Positions 36,315 through 47,428 of a stretch of 64,000 nt of DNA are shown piece after piece. The position numbers were made by a program, and so were the translations under genes. Numbering within the stretch: the first letter of the stretch is position 1; the number at the start of each line of letters is the position of its first letter. The stretch is from assembly GCF_024586455.1 (NCBI RefSeq), contig NC_065921.1, forward strand, positions 89,712,061-89,776,060, written 5' to 3'. Under the pieces are notes generated by a model, which saw only the letters and a program-made list of their open reading frames with translations, had not been told where the DNA came from and ran no database searches. This stretch comes from Bactrocera neohumeralis (taxonomy: Eukaryota; Arthropoda; Insecta; Diptera; Tephritidae).

Positions 36315-37230
36315 ATGTTTTATATGTTTATGTGCACATACACTCCTCATGGATACACTTTAAATCTACGGTAGATGATTGAATCTAGGCACTCAATGAA
36401 TTTTTAATACATCGAGAAACATTTGAGGAAAAATTATTTTGGAAAAATTGTAGTTTTCGTTCTGCATGTTTGTAAAAAACAAATAAAATAATTCTCGCAA
36501 TCAACCAAAAAAAAGAAAATATTTTGTTTGATTCTAATCTCAAAAATGTCTCGTTTTTCCTTTCGCATTTTGATTGTGCAAAAAAAAGATTAAATGTCCG
36601 ATAGTTAGCCAAATATTTTTTTAATTCCGAAATCCGATTTTATGTGCATTTCAAATTTGTGAACATTTTTTTTTACTATTTCAATTGATACATACAAACA
36701 TAATCGCCAACGTCAACTATAAAAGTGTGCCCGATACTACTGTGGAAATCCTTACATAAGGTGTCCGTCGCTAAAAAAATCTTCATTGCTATCCTGTGAA
36801 TATTTGGTTAAAAGCGGTGATTTGTAAAAGGATTAATTTATTTTTCGATCAAAGGTAATTGTATTCCCTTTATAAATAGCGTTTAGGAACAATCACAAAA
36901 ACATGTGCCTTAGAAATGCATAAAATTTTACAATAATACATACATACATATATTGATAACGAAATGTATATGGATTGGTATTATGACACTAAACAATCCT
37001 TGAACTATAAGGAGATTAGAAGTAGAGTGTAAGCACTTCATAATGTATTCGCATACTTGTTGCAACTCTGAGGTTCATCAATCACATTCCATGATTGAGA
37101 GGTGAATGGAATGTCGAAAATGGCGCATTCGTGTGAACCGAAAGAAAATGGAAATTGAATTGAGTCGTGTTGAGTCCGACGTGGTGAGTGGTCGTGTGGT
37201 AAATTAAGCTCGCGACTATCACATATTTTT
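36315..37230. other. Spacer and pAbp upstream region
   Basis: About 900 bp. Around 37080-37200 base composition becomes less AT-rich, with GAGTCGTGTTGAGTCCGACG, as expected near the pAbp transcription start. No TATA box is obvious. No other gene is seen. Confidence 0.45.
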
Positions 37231-37316
37231 GTGAAAAAATCATTTAAAAAACCAAAAAAAAAAATAAAAATATATAAAAATCAACAAAAAAAATTGCAAA
37301 AAGTAGCAAAAATCGA
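37231..37316 (+). promoter_or_regulatory. pAbp: A-rich tract in the predicted pAbp 5' leader (autoregulatory-type)
   Basis: An 86-base stretch is almost all A, broken by single T, C or G bases, with several runs of 5-10 A. It lies just before a perfect donor (AAAAC|GTAAGT, 37332) whose acceptor (TTTACAG, 37731) brings it to the leader exon in front of the start codon. In mammals the poly(A)-binding protein mRNA carries such a 5' A-rich element, which PABP itself binds to repress its own translation. Conservation of that role here is an inference. Confidence 0.65.
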
Positions 37317-37763
37317 GCAAGTGTATAAAACGTAAGTAAAATTACAAAATAATGTAATCTTTATGTATAACCGATAAAGGTGAAATTCGATTGTGGCGTG
37401 GCATGGCGAAGCAAAGCTAAAGAAAAATGGTGGTCGTTTATGCACACGAGGTTTTCAAAAAGTAGGTTCGTGGGGGGACCGGAATAACACATATAAAATT
37501 GTTTGAAATTTAACTTTATATATTTATGGAAGGTGTTCGGATTTTATAACAATTTTTGTATTAAAATTAATTTCTTTTTCTTGTTATTCCCTATACTGAA
37601 TAGCAATTGCCAGCGCCGCATTAGTACGAAACGTGTGTTTCTTGGGGTTGCCACTTTATTATTAGCATTTTAACATGAAAATTTTCCTGTACTATAATAA
37701 TACTAAATAACTAATTTGTTTCTCTTTACAGTTCTTTTAAGTTTTTCTTTTGTGTAGATTTTT

Positions 37764-37784
37764 CTCTTCAACGTTATTGAAGAG
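37764..37784 (+). promoter_or_regulatory. pAbp: Stem-loop in the pAbp 5' leader
   Basis: CTCTTCAA (37764-37771) and TTGAAGAG (37777-37784) form a perfect 8-bp stem with a 5-base loop, 51 bases before the pAbp start codon. No ATG occurs between the acceptor at 37731 and the start codon, so there is no upstream ORF in this leader exon. Confidence 0.45.
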
Positions 37785-37834
37785 AGCAATTGAAAGAAGC
37801 GTGCAAAGATAAATTGTATCCGACAGATAATAAA

Positions 37835-40800
37835 ATGAATTCTGGAGGACCCAACTATCAAATGGCATCACTTTATGTTGGCGATTTACATCAGGATATC
37901 AACGAGGCTGGTTTATTTGAAAAATTTTCAACCGCTGGTCCGGTATTATCCATTCGAGTTTGCCGTGATGTAATTACACGTCGTTCACTGGGCTATGCCT
38001 ATGTAAATTTCCAGCAACCAGCTGACGGTAAGATTTCAAAATATTTATGGTAGCGAAATATGAAGAGAAATTCCAAGACATTTTTCTTTAGTTTTTTTTT
38101 TTTTTTTTGGAAGATATAAGATGTTTATATTGCGAATAATCGATTTGATATGTAGTGGAAATGTAGTTTTTAAATTAGTGTGGTTATAGATTATGTGATC
38201 TGGCATTACTGTAGTTTTCACCACATGTGTCGGCCATTTTTAATTCCAGTATATGTATTTGTACCTGATTTACAGGCTATCATGGGGAAACAAAAGCAAT
38301 TTTCTTTGTTTCCGTTTTACTTATGTTTTCATCATTAACTCTGGACCGTAGGTTATTTGAGTTATGACTCAGATATTTTTAGAAGTCAATATTTATTAAT
38401 TACAAATTCAGTTGTTACGTATATTTATGTATATACATATGTATATACCATATGTTTTTATATTTGAAATTCCCTGAAAAAATGTCACGTATGCAGGATT
38501 CATGAATGATTTATTTTTCAACTTTCACTACTCTGGATTAGTTTACGTTATTTTTTTTTTACCTGGGGTTCATTGACTTCACATTGATATGTATTTATAC
38601 TTATGTACATATATATATTTTTTATTTGAAAAACACTTTACCTAAACACGATTACATTTGTATTTAGATTGTGTATTTCGCATAGGGATATAGTTTTAAT
38701 TAATATTTACGTTTTTTAAATTTTAGTGCAAATGCTACGTTGACACTTTCGCACGTGCTTTGCATGACAAGCACATCTGTGAAAAGAAATTTTACGATAT
38801 GACTTAGTAATATCGTGATAAAGAGACATCGGTGCATGTTGTATGTGTTTACTGGTCACTGCCACAAACTTTTGAAAATCAGCCATTTAGTATTTATTTA
38901 CATATATTGACATTTGCGAAGTATTTCGGGTGCACAATTTTTGCTTGAAGAATATTATGGAAAAAGGGAGGGAGGGAGGAAGCATATTAAACAGAATAAT
39001 TTTAAAAAAGTTTGTAAAACTTTTGTAGAACAAGTATTGAAGAACAATTCAGGTATATTTTTTATTAGTATCACATGCATTTCTCGTAACGTAGTTTATG
39101 AGTTACCAAGTGCTCACGGACTATACAGAAAATGCAAGAGAAAGATCGCTTTACTTACCATGCTGTTCTAATTAAATCTTATTATACTTGGCATCATTAG
39201 TAAGCGAACAAAAGAAAACTTGCTTTAATAATATATTATTTGAATTACACAGTACAACAGCTAATCTGGGGGGTGAGAAATTCCAAGTCAGGGTGATGGT
39301 ACTAGGTCAGTATAGTAAAACCCTCCAAAGGGTTTGGCGTTCGTATGTGTCATTTTTTTTTAAGACCTTTTAAATTTTTTCCTTATCTTGATGTTTTTTC
39401 GCTTAGTTGTAACATTTTGGCAAAAACGTAGTTTTTCAATTTGAGGAAAACGAAACTTTTTCTACCATTGAATTCCATTAATAACTAAAATATTTATTTT
39501 ACTTTTTAACAGCGGAACGCGCGTTAGATACGATGAATTTTGATTTAATTCGTAACAAGCCTATACGCATTATGTGGTCACAGCGGGACCCATCTTTGCG
39601 TCGTTCGGGCGTGGGAAATGTCTTTATTAAAAATCTTGATAAAAGTATTGACAATAAAGCGATTTATGACACTTTTTCTGCGTTTGGCAACATATTGAGT
39701 TGTAAAGTTGCAACCGACGAAAAGGGCAATTCAAAAGGATATGGTTTCGTACATTTTGAAACCGAAGAATCAGCTAACACTTCGATAGAAAAGGTCAATG
39801 GCATGTTGTTAAATGCTAAAAAAGTCTACGTAGGTAAATTCATTCCACGCAAGGAACGCGAGAAGGAATTGGGAGAAAAAGCAAAACTGTTTACTAATGT
39901 GTACGTAAAGAATTTTGGAGAAGATTTTGATGACGAGAAGTTGAAGGAGTTATTTGAGCCTTTCGGAAAAATAACCAGCTATAAGGTAAGTTAAAACTAT
40001 TTAGCATTATAAGCAAACATCAATATCTACAGCTTACTACCCATTGATTGTTTGGTAAACTTGCCAAAGGATTAAGATTTATGGCTGTAAAAGAAACAAC
40101 CAGATTCTGTACTTACCATGTCGATGGATCCTTCAGATCACTTGACAAAAGTTGACGAATCACAAGTTTCCAATAAAGTGTACTATATAAATATAAAGTG
40201 GTCTAGGTCTCGAAAATTAAGAAAATTACACAGCTTACTACCCATTGATTGTTTGGTAAACTTGCCACAGGATTAAGATTTATGGCTGTAAAAGAAACAA
40301 CCAGATTCTGTACTTACCATGTCGATGGATCCTCCAGATCACTTGACAAAAGTTGACGAATCACAGGTTTCCAATAAAGTGTACTATATAAATATAAATT
40401 GGTCTAGGTCTCGAAAATTAAGAAAATTACACAGCTTACTACCCATTGATTGTTTGGTAAACTTGCCAAAGGATTAAGATTTATGGCTGTAAAAGAAACA
40501 ACCAGATTCTGTACTTACCATGTCGATGGATCCTCCAGATCACTTGACAAAAGTTGACGAATCACAGGTTTCCAATAAAGTGTACTATATAAATATAAAT
40601 TGGTCTAGGTCTCGAAAATTAAGAAAATTACACAGCTTACTACCCATTGATTGTTTGGTAAACTTGCCAAAGGATTAAGATTTATGGCTGTAAAAGAAAC
40701 AACCAGATTCTGTACTTACCATGTCGATGGATCCTCCAGATCACTTGACAAAAGTTGACGAATCACAGGTTTCCAATAAAGTGTACTATATAAATATAAA

Positions 40801-42827
40801 TTGGTCTAGGTCTCGAAAATTAAGAAAATTACACAGCTTACTACCCATTGATTGTTTGGTAAACTTGCCAAAGGATTAAGATTTATGGCTGTAAAAGAAA
40901 CAACCAGATTCTGTACTTACCATGTCGATGGATCCTCCAGATCACTTGACAAAAGTTGACGAATCACAGGTTTCCAATAAAGTGTACTATATAAATATAA
41001 ATTGGTCTAGGTCTCGAAAATTAAGAAAATTACACAGCTTACTACCCATTGATTGTTTGGTAAACTTGCCACAGGATTAAGATTTATGGCTGTAAAAGAA
41101 ACAACCAGATTCTGTACTTACCATGTCGATGGATCCTCCAGATCACTTGACAAAAGTTGACGAATCACAGGTTTCCAATAAAGTGTACTATATAAATATA
41201 AATTGGTCTAGGTCTCGAAAATTAAGAAAATTACACAGCTTACTACCCATTGATTGTTTGGTAAACTTGCCACAGGATTAAGATTTATGGCTGTAAAAGA
41301 AACAACCAGATTCTGTGCTTACCATGTCGATGGATCCTTCAGATCACTTGACAAAAGTTGAAGACTTACAGATATACTAGAGATGGAATTAATTGTTAAA
41401 TTAAATGTATAAATGTAGTAATATAACCGATATGACCATGTTGCTTATATCTTCCACAGGTAATGGTTAAAGACGATGGGAAAAGTAAAGGTTTCGGCTT
41501 CGTAGCTTATGAGACCACCGAAGCAGCTGAAGCCGCTGTTGACGCGTTAAATGGAAAAGATATGGGCGAGGGTAAAGTGTTATATGTTGCTCGTGCACAG
41601 AAGAAAGCTGAACGCCAACAAGAACTGAAGCGCAAGTTCGAAGAATTAAAGAAGAAACGGCAAGAATCGGTATTTGGCGTTAATTTGTATGTTAAAAACT
41701 TGGATGACAGTGTAGATGATGAGCGTCTACGCAAAGAATTTTCGATGTATGGTACCATTACATCTGCCAAGGTTATGACCGATGAAGAGGGACGTTCCAA
41801 AGGTTTTGGATTTGTCTGCTTCATTTCGCCCAATGAAGCAACCTGTGCCGTCACTGAAGTGAATGGACGTGTGGTCGGTTCGAAGCCATTGTATGTAGCT
41901 TTGGCTCAACGTAAAGAAGACCGTAAAGCACATTTGGCATCACAATACATGCGTCATATGTCGGGTATGCGTATGCAACAATTAGGTCAAATATTCCAAC
42001 CAAACGCCGCAGGCGGCTTTTTCGTACCAACCATGGCGCCAGGGCAACGTTTCTTTGGTCCACAAGTGACCCAACCGATTCGTAACACACCAAGATGGGC
42101 ACCACAGGTGCGCCCTGCCGCTGGCGTACAAGGTGTCACACAGGCTGGCGCTGCAGCCGCTGCTGGTAGCTTCACAAATGCCGCCGCCATGGCAGCAACC
42201 GGTAACGCCCAGTTCCGCCCAGCAGCAGCCGCTGCCCGTGGCCAACCGCAGACAGTTCAAGGCGCGCACGCTGCAGCCGCCGCTGCCAACACAATGCGCA
42301 ATACTGGCGCACGCGCTATCACAGGTCAGCAAACAGTCGCTGCGGGTAATATTCCAATGGCTGGAGCACCAATTACTGCAGGCGGTGCTCAGCAACGCGC
42401 TGCCAACTATAAATATACCGCCAACATGCGCAATCCACCTCCACAACCGGTCCAACAACAACCGCAAGTGCAGCCAATGCACCAGAAGGGTAAGTTACAT
42501 TTTTGTTTTGTTAGTCGCATCATAAAATAACTAGAATTTATTGAAATAAACACAATATTTTGTTTTCTTTTAGGTCAAGAGAAGCTAATTGCTTCTTTAT
42601 TGGCTAATGCCAAGCCACAGGAACAAAAACAAATTTTGGGTGAACGCTTGTATCCTATGATCGAGCGCATGCATCCACTTATGGCTGGCAAGATTACCGG
42701 AATGTTATTAGAGATAGAGAATTCCGAATTGTTGCACATGATAGAGGATCAAGATGCTTTGAAAGCCAAAGTTGAAGAAGCTGTTGCCGTTTTGCAGGTT
42801 CATCGTGTTGCTGAGCCAACTAATTAA
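37835..42827 (+). CDS. pAbp: Cytoplasmic polyadenylate-binding protein
   Basis: Binds mRNA poly(A) tails, contacts eIF4G and controls translation and deadenylation. Coding exons 37835-38027, 39513-39985, 41460-42489 and 42574-42827 give 649 residues. Four RRMs are complete: RRM1 (SLYVGDLHQDINEAGLFEKF, LGYAYVNFQ), RRM2 (NVFIKNLDKSIDNKAIYDTF, GYGFVHF), RRM3 (NVYVKNFGEDFDDEKL, GFGFVAY) and RRM4 (NLYVKNLDDSVDDERL, GFGFVCF). A long Ala/Gln/Pro-rich linker follows, then the C-terminal MLLE domain (about 570-640; LGERLYPMIERMHPLMAGKI, TGMLLEIENSELLHMIED). The start codon is the first ATG after a non-coding leader exon with a 400-nt leader intron (37332-37731). Intron 2 (39986-41459) is almost filled by a 201-bp tandem array. 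Intron 1 (1485 nt) shows nothing notable. Confidence 0.98.
40031..41360 (+). repeat. 201-bp tandem array inside pAbp intron 2
   Basis: The unit starting AGCTTACTACCCATTGATTG recurs at 40031, 40232, 40433, 40634, 40835, 41036 and 41237, always 201 bp apart. The seventh copy is cut off after about 125 bp. Copies differ at only a few sites (for example CCAAAGG versus CCACAGG, TCCTTCAG versus TCCTCCAG, ACAAGTTT versus ACAGGTTT). The first copy differs most from the others at the 3' half. On the antisense strand each unit carries ATG|GTAAGTACAG, a near-ideal 5' splice site. Each unit also has the small hairpin TTTGG-TAAACTTG-CCAAA in some copies. The array is a local minisatellite, not part of any transposon I can recognise. 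Confidence 0.95.
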
Positions 42828-44295
42828 AATACCTTTATGGAAATCACATCATGCTAGCCGAACTAAAAAGTTTCGTAATTTTAAATATGTTATTCATACT
42901 GCTTCTAGCCTCAACGTCAGAAAACACAGAAGTGGTCCTCATTATTCAATTCAGAACAAAAAACGTCAGGTAGATATGATATAAATATGTAATATTTTTT
43001 AAAAATTGAAAACTGAATAATGAGAACCACATCTAAAAAGTAATACCATTTAACATTCGCTGAAAATCTTTTGTCAACTTTCAACTTTCATGATTTTCCC
43101 CATAATAATTAAGATTCATGCCTTTTCGCTTCTGATTTCAGTTAATTACCTTTTCAATTCAACCAATCAAAACGCAAGCGTTTTTTAACATACAATCAAT
43201 ATAACATCCTAGCGAGTAATGCAAAGCTGCCAAGTGACGTGTACACAGTAATTTCAAAACTGTGTATTAAGATTATATGAAAATCAAGAACTAAAACTGA
43301 AAATGAAAAAATCAAAACTTGGAATAGAAGAAGAATTGAAACCAAGAATTCGGAAGGTGGCACGCCGAAAGAAACAAAAGCAAAACTGAAAACCAGCCAC
43401 ACTTGTGGTTTGAATTTTATAATTTCCTAAAATTGTAATAGTTTCATAATCTCTGGCGCGATGAGGTAATTTTAATATATTTTTTTTTTATAACCACCAC
43501 CACCAACTACAACAACCATACTAAACTCATACAAGCATTGCAAACAATACCAAATTTTCATATTTTTCACTTGAATAAAAATTTGTTTTTGTCATTTACT
43601 TGAAGCAAATGCGTTTCAGTGTACATTTGTAATGGATTATAATTTGAAAGTTGCTCTATTTTGTAATGAATGCATTTGGTTGAATTGAAGAGAGTTTCAT
43701 CTTCTATATACTTGAGAAGCGATTGGGCAGGCTTAGGTAAACAAAAGTAATTAACATGTATGTAAGAGAGAAATAATTGAAAAAATCAAACAAAAAAATT
43801 GCAAAAGCGTATGAAAAAATGAAAAATTTGGAGTGTGGTTATTCAAACAGATAAAAAATATTAATATCAACCGAAAAGAACGGCTCAGTTCTGTCATCCA
43901 CTCTCTGAATGTAATAAAACAAACAAACAACATGAGAATAGAATTGCTTGTAAAAGAAAATATTGAATAGGGCGAAAAAGTAAACGTTCAATGATTTTTT
44001 GCTACTTTAAACAAATATAATAAAAATTGAAAATATATATACGTCAGACACAACCGCTGACAAGCAGAACTTAAAAATAAAAACAAAAAAAATCGCAAAA
44101 TTAATATAAAAACGGTCCTAGCTGACCAGAAAAACACAATAAATATAATGAATGAAATAACTGAATTATAAATATACAACTTTTATCAAATATAAAAAAC
44201 ATAGTATGTGTAAGACCGTTGATAAATTTCAAAGTCGAACCGCGGGAATATTTTCAATTGCGCCCGATCAAATGTGTGGATGGGCATGCAAAATA
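42828..44295. other. pAbp 3' UTR and flanking DNA
   Basis: AT-rich DNA, rich in A-runs on the plus strand, with AATAAA signals such as near 43574. It most likely contains a long pAbp 3' UTR. No coding exon is supported. Confidence 0.45.
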
Positions 44296-44636
44296 CAGGG
44301 TGGACCATAAGTCCCTTCATATTTGAATGTGTACGTGAGAGCGATGTCGGGTTAGGAAATGCAAGATTACGGTCGAAGCAAGGATTTTTCGATAATGAAA
44401 ATTTAAAATAGTTTCCGAAAACCTTTGTCATGAACAACCTGAACTCGTATTACTGTACCCGAAAATCGGAACATCTTTTTAACCGCAATCCGAAATTCAA
44501 ATATTGGGTAGTCGAAAAAGTATTTTCGTACTTCTAATCAAACTTCAACTTATTTTTTTTATATTGCAAAAATAAAAGCTTATTTATCTAGTTTTTCTCA
44601 TTATTTAGGCATTAGGACACCTTTTGGTCCACCCTG
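44296..44636. mobile_element. MITE-like element with CAGGGTGGACCA terminal inverted repeats
   Basis: CAGGGTGGACCA at 44296-44307 is exactly inverted as TGGTCCACCCTG at 44625-44636. Similarity continues weakly inward (AAG next to T-rich sequence). The 341-bp body has no coding capacity, as expected of a non-autonomous DNA transposon. The CAGGG start is compatible with hAT-type ends, but I see no identical 8-bp flanking duplication, so the superfamily stays open. Confidence 0.6.
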
Positions 44637-45639
44637 AAGCAATGGTAAAAATTCAGTAATAAATCAATTCCAATATTGAACAATATTTTAACCGAACAAT
44701 ATAAAAATTTAATTATACCTATCTTGATCTGGTGAAATGAGAATTTAAATAAAATATAAACTTTTGGCATAAGTACATGTGTTTATGAGGAATTCCCGGG
44801 TTGAACAGTGGGTTAAAAGCCGAAACTAGTTTTTCGCACTGATTACAAACTTACTACACACATATGCACATACATTTGTATCTGCAAAATGAAGTCTTAT
44901 ACGTCAAATCGAGCACTTCTAGCTAAATTAGCTCAGCGATTGTATTCCTAATTTGTTTTTTTATATCGGAATTAAATAATTGCGTTTTATTATTTGATCA
45001 TATATATTATTTAAACAAATTCACTCTATTTTTTTCTTACAAAGGTAACAACACTACAATAGACATTCGTAAAACAAAGCCAACAGTATTCAATAATACA
45101 AAAACAAATGTTTCCAAAAACGAATTATTTAAAATAAATATGTAGAAATTTCAATCCGGCGACAAATCTTATGTTTTTATTTATGTGTAAACGGATTATT
45201 CAATCTCTTGACAAAGTAGTGAAATTACTAAGTTTTTGAAATTTATATCCATCATTCGTCATTCCAATGACGATTAGATTTTCATAAACTGGGCAGATCC
45301 AAATTTTCATCATCCGGCGTTGGGAGGAACATTTTATGTTGCAATACCAACATACATATGTATGGGCATTTACACTAGCTGGTTCACCACAGACCAAAAA
45401 TTTAAAAATACTAATATTGCATTATTTTTGCATATTTTCATAGGAAAATAATCCAATTTAATGCACATATGTACATTTTTTTAATACACATAACCCATTT
45501 GGATGTATACGAAGGCCAAGTCGCACAGGCTCTACTTTTCTCCTTTTATTCCTTTAAAGCTGTTAAACATTACTGTTGTTGTTACTCCTGATGGGCTCGA
45601 TACTGGCTGTAACACCAAAATTTACACGGACTGTTACGG
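44637..45639. other. Intergenic DNA, nothing recognised
   Basis: One kilobase of AT-rich DNA between the MITE-like element and the mariner remnant. No gene or repeat could be supported. Confidence 0.4.
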
Positions 45640-45985
45640 AAATCATTGAAATTGTTGCAGAATTGTCTTAGGGAGTCTACCTTATTACGAACCAAATTAC
45701 TCGAGTGGCACAAATTATTGAAAATCGTGAAGTCACCAAAGACTTTTCATGCGAGTAGTCCATCCACCGCTGTTAAAGAAACAGTGCTTGAAAATTCTCG
45801 TGATGGCATCAGAGAGATAGCGGATATCGAAATCTCTCATGAACTTTTTAATAGACCTGCAAAAACGATGTTGAGTAGAAGTCGCAAATAAGTTGCTTGA
45901 ACGTAGCTGAGGACCCTAGATTTATTAAACGCATCATTATTGATGTTGGATTAAACGTTGATATAGTATTTATATTGGCTTAAAA
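45640..45985 (+). pseudogene. Decayed mariner transposase fragment (DNA-binding half)
   Basis: The frame from 45646 reads LLRTKLLEWHKLLK, then VLENSRDGIREIADIEISHE, which follows the order of the two helix-turn-helix regions of mariner transposases. After a stop, LNVAEDPRFIKRIIIDVG (about 45896-45951) matches the segment just before the first catalytic aspartate. The expected GDE motif itself is changed. Stops and length loss show it is a fossil. It belongs to a different mariner lineage from the copy near 62.7 kb, judging by the VAEDPRFIKRII segment. Confidence 0.55.
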
Positions 45986-47293
45986 AAGGAAGTAGTGTGC
46001 AGGTAACAGACAGTAAGAAATACTTGGCAATTGAAGAAGTCTGGTAAGCTGTGCTACGAGGTCCCTGTGTGCGAGTGTGTTAATTGTGACACAGGATAGA
46101 TCTGCAGATGCTATGCTAAGTGCGATACTTTAACATATACATATGTACGTACATATGTATGAATGTCTGTATTAGCTATAATATTATACATATGAACACA
46201 TTTTTGTACGTTTGTAAAAAAAGTCTCTGGCGATGGTTGGCTTCACGGCTGCGTGAGCCTTTTCAATTTTGGCTACGATGTAATAAAGACTACAGCTATT
46301 CCCGTCATTTCGCCATTCATTAAAAAAATAAACCTGAGTACCTACCTCTCGGCATAAATTATTTGTTTTTTGCTGTCTGTCTTGCGAGTGTTGTTAGGTT
46401 ATGATTTTGAGTACAAAAAATTGTTTATTTATGCATCCTGATGTGTGCACTCGACGGTTACTCGACCCCAACTACTTGTGGAACTTATGCTTACTCATTC
46501 GCATTAGGTGGCACATAAGTGCATATTCGCATGTGGAAACATTAGGACTTAGCGAGTTCAGGTAAACTTGGTGAATATGAACAATAAGAGAGTTAAACTC
46601 AGTTAAACTTACTGATCTTTGAGATCGACTGTAAACATAACAGTTGTGTTGGAATCGAAAAATTTTTAAACACTCAGGTTGCGGATTTGTTAAAATGAAA
46701 TGATGTCGCAAAAGGACGTAGTGGGTTGCCGAGCTTTAGAAATTGTTACTGACGCGTCTCTTTCATATTATATTTCATCTGTAACAAACAACGCTTCCTT
46801 AACAGCCTCTGAATTCAGACGTTTGAAAGTCATCACACAAAAATTGCCAAGAGTAATTTGCATTTGTAGCATCCAGGATTATCTGCCAATTCGGAGATTT
46901 TTATGAATGTATGAAGTAGTAAGGCTTTCAACACCAAATACAACGCCGGATTTTACGTACATAAGTAAATATACTGTGTTATAGCGCATTCAAAGTCAGC
47001 CGAGCTCTTGCTTCTCGATCTGGATTCTTAAATTGTGCAGGCGAGTTTTATACACATCGTAATTATAATTTTTTATTCACTTCTCTTTTCATATCCGTGG
47101 ATGTGCGTGCATATGTGCAGGGTGCAGGGTATTATTCGAAATGGTTGCAATTTTTGTTGCACTTCAGCACTTATGTAACACTTTCATTCCTAAGCATTTT
47201 GTGCTTTCGTTTTATTTGAATATTCTTTATGTGAGCTTTTTGATGGTAGTATTCCCCTATTCCCCAGCGTTATCTATGCCCCAGCGCCACCAA

Positions 47294-47428
47294 CTACGCC
47301 TCCCTTTGCAATGTCAGCATAACGGTCCAGGCGAGAATAATCATCACAGTCATCAGATAGAACAGCGTGCTGCCAACATAAATGTGCAGGTTGCCATTCA
47401 CCAACATGTATTTATGTGCAACATACAT
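47294..47428 (-). CDS. Possible terminal exon encoding a membrane segment
   Basis: On the minus strand a 44-codon frame ends NLHIYVGSTLFYLMTVMIIL then AWTVMLTLQREA and a stop. It reads like the last transmembrane helix and short charged tail of a membrane protein. Local base composition (47280-47400) is clearly richer in GC than the flanks, as coding exons here are. The frame stays open somewhat further upstream. I found no convincing acceptor or partner exon, and no family is recognised. A chance frame or a remnant of an old insertion remains possible. Confidence 0.3.
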   Translation of the reverse strand: MYVAHKYMLVNGNLHIYVGSTLFYLMTVMIILAWTVMLTLQREA

